From: an uncultured Mycoplasmatota bacterium
GTDB taxonomy: Bacteria; Bacillota_I; Bacilli_A; RF39; UBA660
Direction of reading: 5' to 3'
Length of the DNA stretch: 64,000 bases
NCBI GenBank assembly: GCA_900546715.1
Contig: UREA01000001.1
Location: 31,791 to 95,790 of the forward strand
Positions 25,274-32,146 of this stretch are shown here, one piece after another. A model generated the notes under the pieces. That model worked only from the letters and a program-made list of their open reading frames with translations. It made no database searches and was not told where the DNA came from. The position numbers were made by a program, and so were the translations under genes. Within the stretch, counting starts at the first letter, position 1, and each line of letters begins with the position of its first letter.

Positions 25274-26020
25274 TTAGACAAAATTAAAGGAATTATCATA
25301 ATATTCTATATTTTCTATTCTATATAATATATCTAAATACTCTTCTTCTAAATCCGTATTAGAAAAATATATATATTCCCCATCCACTATCCAATCATCT
25401 TTATTATCACTCAGAAAAGTATAAAATTCTTCATATAAATCAAGCACACTTAAAACAAAATCTAAATTTGATTCAATAGTTAAAGCATCATCTTCAATTG
25501 AATCAGCATCAAATATTAATTCCTTATAATAATCTTTATAATAACTAAATATATTATCATTTAGATAAGACAAAACTACATTTTCTTGTAATAAATTAAC
25601 AAAATTTTCTTGTATATCCGTAATTTCTAAAGAAACATCACTAATTATTCTCAAAGAATCATTAAATTCTGGCATATCACTATAAAAGTTTTCCATACTT
25701 AAAACCATTATAAATTCTTCATTGTCATTTAATTCATCAATTCTTCTAGCATAATATAATATATCTTTCAAATACTCTTTGGTAGCTTTTTCCACTACTA
25801 AATAATCACCAGAACTAACATAATTATTTAATAAATCATCAATTCTCGGATCAAACATATCATAATTTACTAAATAATCTATTTCTGATAAATTATTTTC
25901 AATTTTTAATTCTTGATTTACACTATAAAATATTACGCTTCCAAAAAATATGGCAGCAATTACAAATATACTTGATAATGTAAGAATAATTCCTATTGTT
26001 AATTTACTAGTCCTCTTCAT
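25274..26020 (-). CDS. Anchored extracytoplasmic helical protein upstream of the ABC transporter
   Basis: About 248 residues with an N-terminal membrane helix (LTIGIILTLSSIFVIAAIFFGSVIFY) and a roughly 215-residue, strongly acidic, mainly helical outer part rich in Asp, Tyr and Leu. I do not recognise it. I prefer the ATG at 26020 (MKRTSK), which gives a normal N-terminal charge before the helix, over the ATG twelve codons upstream. The gap to the ABC ATPase gene is 64 bases on the same strand, so it may be an accessory or sensor for that transporter; this is inference from position. Confidence 0.5.
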   Translation of the reverse strand: MKRTSKLTIGIILTLSSIFVIAAIFFGSVIFYSVNQELKIENNLSEIDYLVNYDMFDPRIDDLLNNYVSSGDYLVVEKATKEYLKDILYYARRIDELNDNEEFIMVLSMENFYSDMPEFNDSLRIISDVSLEITDIQENFVNLLQENVVLSYLNDNIFSYYKDYYKELIFDADSIEDDALTIESNLDFVLSVLDLYEEFYTFLSDNKDDWIVDGEYIYFSNTDLEEEYLDILYRIENIEYYDNSFNFV

Positions 26021-26113
26021 AATTATCACTACTAAAATTTTATCATAAATTACCAAATAATAACAGAGTAAATACTTTAATTTGACAAATAATAATTATG
26101 GGAGGTAAAGATT

Positions 26114-26329
26114 ATGAAAGATATTCCTGAAATGATATCTACAAAAGATAGTGCATACATAAAAGATATGTTTAATTGGAATTATGTAGCGTATAAAAAG
26201 TTTGATAGTTATTTAGAATCTATTCAAGATGAAGAGATTGCTAAATTAGTTGAAAATTTAGTAGATTTACATTTTAATAATTGTAATACTATTTTAAACT
26301 TATTAGAAAGTGGTGGATCAAATGAGTGA
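26114..26329 (+). CDS. Small helical protein next to a CotF-like gene
   Basis: A 71-residue acidic helical protein (ISTKDSAYIKDMFNWNYVAYKKFDSYLESIQDEEIAKLVENLVDLHFNNCNTILNLLESGG). The pattern resembles half of a ferritin-like or coat-protein bundle. GGGAGG precedes the ATG, giving a strong translation start. Its end overlaps the CotF-like gene by 8 bases (coupled). I cannot name the family; the pairing suggests that the two proteins form a complex. Confidence 0.6.
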   Translation: MKDIPEMISTKDSAYIKDMFNWNYVAYKKFDSYLESIQDEEIAKLVENLVDLHFNNCNTILNLLESGGSNE

Positions 26330-26576
26330 TAAAGAATATATCATGGATATACTGGATACAGAAAAAAGTATGTCCGTCAATATGACATATGCTTTAAATG
26401 AAGCAAGTTGTGATAAATTATATAAAGAATATTTCAAAATGTTTGAAAGTATCAATAAATCTGCTAAAGAAGTATTTAATCTAGCTTATAAAAATGGTTT
26501 TTATGAGTTAGAAGAAGAAACAGGTACTAAAATTAATAAAGCAATTAAAACATTAACTGAAGAATTAGAAAAATAA
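26322..26576 (+). CDS. CotF-like spore coat family protein
   Basis: An 84-residue helical protein (SDKEYIMDILDTEKSMSVNMTYALNEASCDKLYKEYFKMFESINKSAKEVFNLAYKNGFYELEEE). It matches the coat F fold: a DKEYIxDxLxTEKxMxxxYxxAxxEAS-like first helix and a YKNGFYxLEEE-like end. CotF is a spore coat protein in Bacillus, but the family is also kept by non-sporulating relatives. I start at ATG 26322 (MSDKEY), after GGTGGATCAA, because the GTG four codons upstream lies before the ribosome binding site. No other spore gene is visible in the window. Confidence 0.75.
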   Translation: MSDKEYIMDILDTEKSMSVNMTYALNEASCDKLYKEYFKMFESINKSAKEVFNLAYKNGFYELEEETGTKINKAIKTLTEELEK

Positions 26577-26580
26577 AATT

Positions 26581-26612
26581 AAGGATTGGTTTTTAAATCA
26601 ATCCTTCTTTTT
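26581..26612 (+). terminator. Terminator after the CotF-like gene
   Basis: AAGGATTG (26581-26588) pairs with CAATCCTT (26599-26606) and a CTTTTTC tract follows, just after the CotF-like stop codon. Confidence 0.8.
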
Positions 26613-26651
26613 CTGTATAATAATATTTTTACACATGCTAATGACATATTT

Positions 26652-26680
26652 TTGACATTCATTTGAACTTGTGATATTAT
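26652..26680 (+). promoter_or_regulatory. Near-consensus promoter of the orphan small RNA
   Basis: TTGACA (26652-26657), a 17-base spacer and TATTAT (26675-26680). No open reading frame follows, and the predicted start is near 26687. Confidence 0.85.
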
Positions 26681-26686
26681 ACTTAC

Positions 26687-26758
26687 AGAAAGCCGAACAA
26701 TTCGTGAAACGGGTGGGCAATTGGAGCCCTCTCACGCAGTAACGATTGTTCGGTTTTT
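26687..26758 (+). ncRNA. Orphan structured small RNA (about 72 nt)
   Basis: Between the CotF-like gene and the convergent membrane XRE gene lies a short unit with its own promoter, no ORF and a structured body. An outer stem CCGAACAAT (26693-26701) pairs with ATTGTTCGG (26745-26753), extendable by A-T and G-T pairs, and is followed by TTTTT, so it doubles as terminator. Inside are CGTGA (26703-26707) with TCACG (26732-26736), and GGGC (26715-26718) with GCCC (26726-26729). The block is far more GC-rich than its surroundings. I could not match it to tRNA, SRP RNA, 6S, tmRNA or a riboswitch consensus I know. Confidence 0.65.
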
Positions 26759-26770
26759 ATGTATGTTTTT

Positions 26771-28291
26771 TTATTCAACTATAGAACTAATATTATTAAG
26801 TCTTTCTTCTAGTTCAGCAATTTTATCTTCTAATTCACTAATTGTTTCGTCTTTATTGTAATTTTCTTCTTCTAATCTATTAATTTCATTAATGTAATAT
26901 GATTCTTGTTCCATTTCTTCCTCATACTTGTTTTGTTCTAAAATAGTATTATTTTTCAATGTTTCAATATTACTTGAACTGGTTGTAATAGTAATACTTA
27001 CATAACTTAAATCATCATAATTATATAAAACTTTATCTTTTAAATCATCTTTAAGTAAGTCTAGGTAATTCATAGTTTTATTCCATGGAACATAACTATA
27101 AGCATTTAAATATTTATTAAATATTTCCACATTCATACTTAAATAATCTTCATAATATTCTACATTTACTTTTATTTGATCAGTTAAAGTATCATCAACT
27201 ACATATTCTAAATCATAATAGCCACCAATTGAAACTACTAAATTATCTTGCATATCAAAAACATATTCTTCGTTTTCTAATTTAGCATTAATAGGAAGTC
27301 TATCAATGTATTCTACTCTAGTAAATTCATAAGTGGCAGTAGCACAACCAATACCAAATACAACAATACTACTCATAAATACCCAAAACATTCTTTTAAA
27401 AGGAATAGTACTACTTAACAAAAATCTAATTAATAGTTCTGTAATAATTCCTAAAACAACTGTTGCTCCAAGTAAAGTTATAAATACTCCGATAAAATGA
27501 ATGCCAATAAATTCAGCAATTAAAGATAGAGTTGTACCAATTACTAGTATTATAAAAAATAGTAAAACAAGCATCAATATAAAGAATAAACATATCTTAA
27601 TAAATATTGTAAATAATCTTCCTAGTACATCAAAAATAACAAATGAATGTTTTTCGGCTTTTTCTGGTATTTTTATTTCTTCTTTAATAACTTCTGTTTT
27701 TTCTTCACTTTCTTCTTTATTAACTTTTTCTTTTACTTTTGCTACACCATTATATTTATCTAGAAATCTACTTTTATAAACAAAGATAAATATTGTAACA
27801 AATAAAATAAGATAAATTACATTTGATAAAAATAACCAAATACTATTTAAAATATCAAATGCTTTTGGAGAAAAATTAATAAATATATCTCGTACTGATG
27901 CATTAATATAATTAAATGGTATTTTTAAAACTAATAATATTAAAAATAAAATTATTAATTCTGTAATACATTTAGCAAGTTCTTTTTTGCTCATATTTTT
28001 AAACATTTCAATACTTTTATTAATCATATCAAGTATTGCATAGAAGATGTTGCTAAAATTATTTTTCTTCTTATCCATTATATTCTTATCAGTAATTTCA
28101 TCATTAGTTAGTTCATCTAGCGAAACATTAAATATTTTACATAGACTTAATAATTTATCCATTTCGGGGTATGTTGTACCACTTTCCCATTTAGATACTG
28201 ATTGTCTTGAAACATCTAGTAAATCTGCTAGTTGTTCTTGAGAGTAACCTTTTTCCTTTCTTAACTTTTGGAGTTTTTCACAAAACTTCAT
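26771..28291 (-). CDS. Membrane-bound XRE regulator with C-terminal coiled coil
   Basis: A 506-residue protein. Residues 5-60 are an XRE helix-turn-helix (LQKLRKEKGYSQEQLADLLDVSRQSVSKWESGTTYPEMDKLLSLCKIF). About five to six hydrophobic helices follow (about 105-360), then an extracytoplasmic region (about 330-440) and a C-terminal coiled coil (EEEMEQESYYINEINRLEEE, TISELEDKIAELEERL). HTH proteins with membrane domains are common in Firmicutes and are thought to link membrane state to transcription. The upstream region carries a regulatory block that is repeated in front of the 40-residue membrane peptide gene, so it may be autoregulated and control that gene. Confidence 0.75.
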   Translation of the reverse strand: MKFCEKLQKLRKEKGYSQEQLADLLDVSRQSVSKWESGTTYPEMDKLLSLCKIFNVSLDELTNDEITDKNIMDKKKNNFSNIFYAILDMINKSIEMFKNMSKKELAKCITELIILFLILLVLKIPFNYINASVRDIFINFSPKAFDILNSIWLFLSNVIYLILFVTIFIFVYKSRFLDKYNGVAKVKEKVNKEESEEKTEVIKEEIKIPEKAEKHSFVIFDVLGRLFTIFIKICLFFILMLVLLFFIILVIGTTLSLIAEFIGIHFIGVFITLLGATVVLGIITELLIRFLLSSTIPFKRMFWVFMSSIVVFGIGCATATYEFTRVEYIDRLPINAKLENEEYVFDMQDNLVVSIGGYYDLEYVVDDTLTDQIKVNVEYYEDYLSMNVEIFNKYLNAYSYVPWNKTMNYLDLLKDDLKDKVLYNYDDLSYVSITITTSSSNIETLKNNTILEQNKYEEEMEQESYYINEINRLEEENYNKDETISELEDKIAELEERLNNISSIVE

Positions 28292-28338
28292 AATTCACCA
28301 CCTCGCCATAATTCTATTAAAAAAATTAAAGTTTAACT

Positions 28339-28387
28339 ACCAACTTTCAGTTGCATCTTGTTGGAATTAGGTTGCATTTCGCTGCAC
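28339..28387. promoter_or_regulatory. Shared regulatory block, copy 1 (helically phased TTG repeats)
   Basis: TACCAACTTTCAGTTGCAT starts this block, and TTG-type units occur at 28350 (GTTGCAT), 28360 (GTTGGAA), 28371 (GTTGCAT) and 28381 (GCTGCAC), a 10-11 base spacing. It lies about 60 bases before the start of the membrane XRE gene. The whole stretch from the ATG outward resembles the sequence before the small gene at 29697-29819. Confidence 0.6.
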
Positions 28388-28426
28388 TTAACATATTCTG
28401 ATATTTTTTGGCAACCGGGTAGCAAA

Positions 28427-29647
28427 TTAATCTAAATATCTAATATTAATATCAACATCGCCATTGATACCTGCAACTCTGCCATTATTACAAAGTTGCC
28501 AAAACTCATAATCTCCTTCATAATTAGTTTTAGTTGTATAATGCGCAAGCCATACTGGATAATCTCCCTTAAACCAAATATCCTCTAAATAATTTTTACT
28601 ACTATAAAGCATTCCTTCGTATCCGGCATCCCTAACAGTTTTAACAAAACTATCAGCCATATTAGATAGACCAAAAAAACTTAAATTAAATTCATTATAA
28701 AAACTCCAGTTTTCCCAATCAAAAGCAATTGGTAAATCCACTTTGTAATCCTTGATTTGTTCAAGTACCCACAACGCATCACTTATTGCCCTATCTTCAC
28801 TATTTGCATATGAATAAAAATAAATTCCAACTGGAATACCTGTCTCATTTGCCCCCTTAATATTTTGTTCAAACTTACTATCAACTAAATTTTCGCCATT
28901 TATACCACTAGATGTACCAACCCGAATGATAACAAACTCTACTCCGGCCTCTTTAAGAGCATTAAAATCAACATCGCCTTGCCACTTGGAAATATCGATA
29001 CCAATCTCTGTATTTTCATTTTTATGAGCATCTACTACTTCCGAAAATAAGGTTTTAGTACTAACTCCTCCACTAGAAGTACCACTAGTCTTAGGTTCAC
29101 GAACAATTAAATTAAATTCTTTTTCAGTAACATTACCACTATCATCGGTTGCCTTAAATACTAAAGGATAAGTACCGGCCTCTGACATGTCATATTCTCC
29201 TATAACCTCACAAACCGGATCATTATCATAGTTATCGCCACATAATATTTTATCAGTTAGGGAAATATCACTACCAACATTTACCGTATAACTGTTATTC
29301 AACCAAATCAAAGGAGCAACATTATCAACAATATTAATTTCATAATTATATTTTACTTTGATATTATCATCATTTATATATTCAAATTCAATTTTCTTTT
29401 TACCAATATCTGTTGTGTCAATCACATAATCATCTACAATTGTTCCATTAATATCACTAATAAAATCAGATACTTTAACATCACTTAAAAAATCTGTTTC
29501 TAATGTTTCATCTAAAGTAACTTTAATAACAGCATTTTTAACCCTTAAATAATTAATTAAAAAGTAACTACCTATACCAATGATTATAACTAAAAAACAA
29601 ATTATAATTATAATATTTTTTTTATTTAAAAATTTTTTTAAAGACAT
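28427..29647 (-). CDS. GH25 lysozyme with anchor and Ig-like domain
   Basis: A 406-residue cell-wall hydrolase that cleaves the N-acetylmuramic acid to N-acetylglucosamine bond. It has an N-terminal membrane helix (about residues 11-31), one or two DUF5011/Ig-like beta domains (about 40-190, DNVAPLIWLNNSYTVNVGSDISL, GTYPLVFKATDDSGNVTEKEF), and a GH25 domain (about 210-406). The catalytic acids fit IGIDISKWQGDVDF and PIAFDWENWSF, and FWQLCNNGRVAGINGDVDIN is the typical C-terminal end. It probably stays tethered and trims peptidoglycan locally. Confidence 0.92.
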   Translation of the reverse strand: MSLKKFLNKKNIIIIICFLVIIIGIGSYFLINYLRVKNAVIKVTLDETLETDFLSDVKVSDFISDINGTIVDDYVIDTTDIGKKKIEFEYINDDNIKVKYNYEINIVDNVAPLIWLNNSYTVNVGSDISLTDKILCGDNYDNDPVCEVIGEYDMSEAGTYPLVFKATDDSGNVTEKEFNLIVREPKTSGTSSGGVSTKTLFSEVVDAHKNENTEIGIDISKWQGDVDFNALKEAGVEFVIIRVGTSSGINGENLVDSKFEQNIKGANETGIPVGIYFYSYANSEDRAISDALWVLEQIKDYKVDLPIAFDWENWSFYNEFNLSFFGLSNMADSFVKTVRDAGYEGMLYSSKNYLEDIWFKGDYPVWLAHYTTKTNYEGDYEFWQLCNNGRVAGINGDVDINIRYLD

Positions 29648-29696
29648 AATATACCACCTAGTAAAAGTATATATTAAATATAATTTTTATGCAACA

Positions 29697-29819
29697 TTAA
29701 CCAAACAATTTAATAACATAAACAATTATCATGAGTATTACTATAACAAATAAAACAAAAATAAATACCCTAGCTGTTGCTTTAATTTCTTCAATTAATT
29801 CTCTAATTTTATAAAGCAT
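29697..29819 (-). CDS. 40-residue single-helix membrane peptide
   Basis: The frame encodes MLYKIRELIEEIKATARVF followed by a long hydrophobic helix (about residues 18-36) and ends KLFG. It is charged and amphipathic at the start and membrane-spanning after. GGTGGTGAATT precedes the ATG, one of the best ribosome binding sites in the area. Its upstream region matches the block upstream of the membrane XRE gene. It lies between the lysozyme and the B-repeat gene on the same strand. Function unknown; a small membrane regulator or stress peptide is plausible. Confidence 0.6.
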   Translation of the reverse strand: MLYKIRELIEEIKATARVFIFVLFVIVILMIIVYVIKLFG

Positions 29820-29863
29820 AATTCACCACCATTTAAAGCATAAAAAAATTAGTAGTTAAATTC

Positions 29864-29912
29864 TACCAATTTTCAGTTTCTTTTTGTTACTTTTCAGTTT
29901 ATTTTTAGCTTT
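29864..29912. promoter_or_regulatory. Shared regulatory block, copy 2
   Basis: TACCAATTTTCAGTTTCTT begins the block, with CAGTTT at 29874 and again at 29895 (21 bases apart) and TTGTTA between. It lies about 55 bases before the 40-residue peptide start and is similar in position and sequence to copy 1 at 28339-28387. Confidence 0.6.
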
Positions 29913-29917
29913 GCAAC

Positions 29918-30226
29918 CTAGTTTACATCATTTATTTCTTCCCATTTAGCAGTAATTGTTAAATCTTCTTTTACAGGTTCATCAAAATTATATAAAGTAT
30001 CATCAACATACCAACCCACAAATTCAAAACCTTCATAAGTTGGATCCTCTGGTTTTGTAACAGTATCATTTATTTTAACTTCTTGAGTTCTTATCCCTGG
30101 ACCTAATCTAACATCAAATGTTACTGTAAAAGTTCTAAAATAATTAAAATATAAAAAAGCTCCTAGGACTATAATTATTAATAAAACTCCTCCTAGAATA
30201 ATTTTTTTTGTATCAATTTTTTCCAT
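29918..30226 (-). CDS. Anchored InlB B-repeat protein
   Basis: About 102 residues. An N-terminal membrane helix (about 9-28, IILGGVLLIIIVLGAFLYF) is followed by one Listeria-Bacteroides (Flg_new/InlB B-repeat) domain: FTVTFDVRLGPGIRTQEVKINDTVTKPEDPTYEGFEFVGWYVDDTLYNFDEPVKEDLTITAKWEE. This is the normal layout: VxFDxxxG, then PxPxxxGYxFxGWY, then TAKW. The domain is usually part of cell-surface adhesins; here it is single and membrane-anchored. I start at ATG 30226 (MEKIDTK), with AGAGGTG upstream. Its upstream overlap with the trxB end suggests one operon. Confidence 0.75.
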   Translation of the reverse strand: MEKIDTKKIILGGVLLIIIVLGAFLYFNYFRTFTVTFDVRLGPGIRTQEVKINDTVTKPEDPTYEGFEFVGWYVDDTLYNFDEPVKEDLTITAKWEEINDVN

Positions 30227-30237
30227 TTTCCACACCT

Positions 30238-31119
30238 CTAATTCCATTTCATATTATATATAACTCTTGCTCCATCACTTGTCGCAGTAACTAATTGATA
30301 AACATCTTTTTTTATTACATCACCAATAGCATAAACGTTTTTTATTGGTGTCTCTAATTTTTCATCAACAACAACATAACCTTGTTCATCTAATATCTCT
30401 TTTGGTACAAATTCTGTTGCGGGACGATAACCAATATAAATAAATACTCCTGCAACATTTAAATTTTCTCCATTATCTAAAATAATTGATTCTAATTTTC
30501 CATCTTTTTCTTGCATCTTTTTAATATTAGCATTATATATTATTTCAATTTTAGAATTATTCTTAACCTCATCCACAAGCATTTCTTCGCCTCGAAATCC
30601 ATCACGACGATTTATCAAATAAATTTTATCAACTATTCTTGCTAAATATAATGCCTCTTGTAAAGCACTATTACCTGTACCCACTACTGCAATTGTTTTA
30701 TTTTTATAAAAATTAGCATCACACATAGCACAAGTAGATAATCCTCGACCTAACAAATCCTTTTCATTGTCCAAACCTAAATATTTAGGTTTTCTTCCCA
30801 TAGCTAAAATTATTTTTTTAGCTTTATATTCCTGATTAGTAGTTGTAACTATTAGTTCATCACTACTTAAATCTAATTTAGTTACTTCTTCTAATACAAA
30901 AGGTATATCCATAGATTTAACTTGTTCTAATAAAATTTGAGCAAAATCCGGCCCCTTAATATCAATTAATCCAGGATAATTACTAATCATATCAATACTG
31001 TTAAGTAATCCTCCAGGCATTCCTTTATCAATAATTAAAACTTTCTTATTACTTCTTTTAGCATAAATTCCAGCAGTAATACCTGATATACCCATACCAA
31101 TAATTATTATATCGTACAT
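30238..31119 (-). CDS. trxB: Thioredoxin reductase (TrxB family)
   Basis: A 293-residue flavoenzyme that reduces thioredoxin (or a related dithiol protein) with NAD(P)H. FAD-binding motif GMGISGITAGIY starts at about residue 8. The redox-active disulfide is CAMCD at about residue 133. The second dinucleotide motif is VVGTGNSALQEALYLA, with the NADPH phosphate contact NRRDGFRG. The C-terminal FAD end is VYAIGDVIKK...VTATSDGARV. It is slightly shorter than the usual 305-315 residues. GAGGAG precedes the ATG. It sits between the B-repeat gene and lgt, on the same strand as uvrA, a cluster familiar from Firmicutes (uvrA-lgt-trxB). Confidence 0.9.
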   Translation of the reverse strand: MYDIIIIGMGISGITAGIYAKRSNKKVLIIDKGMPGGLLNSIDMISNYPGLIDIKGPDFAQILLEQVKSMDIPFVLEEVTKLDLSSDELIVTTTNQEYKAKKIILAMGRKPKYLGLDNEKDLLGRGLSTCAMCDANFYKNKTIAVVGTGNSALQEALYLARIVDKIYLINRRDGFRGEEMLVDEVKNNSKIEIIYNANIKKMQEKDGKLESIILDNGENLNVAGVFIYIGYRPATEFVPKEILDEQGYVVVDEKLETPIKNVYAIGDVIKKDVYQLVTATSDGARVIYNMKWN

Positions 31120-31131
31120 GTTGTCTCCTCC

Positions 31132-31941
31132 TTAAAATCTAACAGCATTAGTTGAATCTTGATCATATAAATCTTCATATCGTCCTTTTCTACTAGTAAT
31201 CATTAACATAAGTAGACCAATTATAATCATCACAACAGATACTATTTGTGCCACTTTAAATCCTCCAAGCATTAAAGAATCAGTTCGCATAGACTCAATT
31301 ACAAAACGTCCCAATCCATACCACATCAAGTATATTGCTGTTGGTTGACCAACTTTAACTTTAGGTAATCTTCTAACAATAAGAATAATTATTACACCAA
31401 TAAAACACCATAGGGACTCATATAAAAATGTTGGTTCATAATATATTTCTCCAATATTCATACCATCAATAATAAACTGTGGAATATGTAAATTTTGCAA
31501 GTGTTCTAGTGTTGTTGCTGCCCCATGGGCTTCCTGATTAAAGAAATTACCCCATCGCCCAATGGCTTGAGCTAAAAGTAAGGCTGGAGCTACAAAATCT
31601 AATAATCTTACTAAACGAGCTTTATATTTTTTACAATATATAAGACAAGTAATAAGACCAAAAATAATGCCTCCGTGAATAGCTAGACCACCTTCCCAAA
31701 TTTTAAAAATATCCCAAAAATTAGAATATAAATCTAAATTAAAAACTACAAAATAAAGACGAGCTCCAATAATTCCAAAGATTATCGCCCAAAAACACAT
31801 ATTAAACACAAAATCTGTTGGATAATTATGTCTTTTAGCTTCCTTCATAATCATAATTATTGCTAAGAATGCCCCAACTATAATAAGTGCTGAATACCAT
31901 TCTATTTTAAAATCACCAATTGTAAATAGATATCTATCCAT
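31132..31941 (-). CDS. lgt: Prolipoprotein diacylglyceryl transferase
   Basis: A 269-residue membrane enzyme that adds diacylglycerol from phosphatidylglycerol to the lipobox cysteine of prolipoproteins. The signature GRWGNFFNQEAHG is present at about residues 126-138, with HGGIIFG and the conserved YGLGRFVIESMRTDS near the C-terminus. Seven hydrophobic helices are visible, the usual count. It would lipidate proteins such as the lipoprotein at 6763. It lies directly upstream of trxB, with a 12-base gap. Confidence 0.95.
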   Translation of the reverse strand: MDRYLFTIGDFKIEWYSALIIVGAFLAIIMIMKEAKRHNYPTDFVFNMCFWAIIFGIIGARLYFVVFNLDLYSNFWDIFKIWEGGLAIHGGIIFGLITCLIYCKKYKARLVRLLDFVAPALLLAQAIGRWGNFFNQEAHGAATTLEHLQNLHIPQFIIDGMNIGEIYYEPTFLYESLWCFIGVIIILIVRRLPKVKVGQPTAIYLMWYGLGRFVIESMRTDSLMLGGFKVAQIVSVVMIIIGLLMLMITSRKGRYEDLYDQDSTNAVRF

Positions 31942-32035
31942 ATTTAGCCTCCATATTCTTTATATATATTTTATCAAATAACTAATACATTGTCTAGAAC
32001 ACTCTTTTGTTCACTTGTTATTTATACTTTAATAA

Positions 32036-32076
32036 GACAAAAGCACTCAATTTACTTCAGTAGATTAAGCGCTTAT
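32036..32076 (-). terminator. Terminator of uvrA
   Basis: On the minus strand AAGCGCTTAATCTA and TAAATTGAGTGCTT form a roughly 13-bp stem with one mismatch and two wobble pairs, loop CTGAAG, followed by TTTGTCTTATT. The 205-base spacer to lgt holds nothing else recognisable. Confidence 0.7.
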
Positions 32077-32146
32077 CCAAATTAGAATACTTTAAGTATT
32101 TTCTTTTTTATTTTATGCAAATCTCCTTAACATATTCATAAATATT

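Noticed and set aside
26687..26758. Known RNA class (SRP RNA, riboswitch, 6S, tRNA)
   Set aside because: The segment lacks the GGAAG/AGCAGCC core of SRP RNA, has no tRNA cloverleaf and does not regulate a following plus-strand gene, so it is reported only as an orphan RNA.
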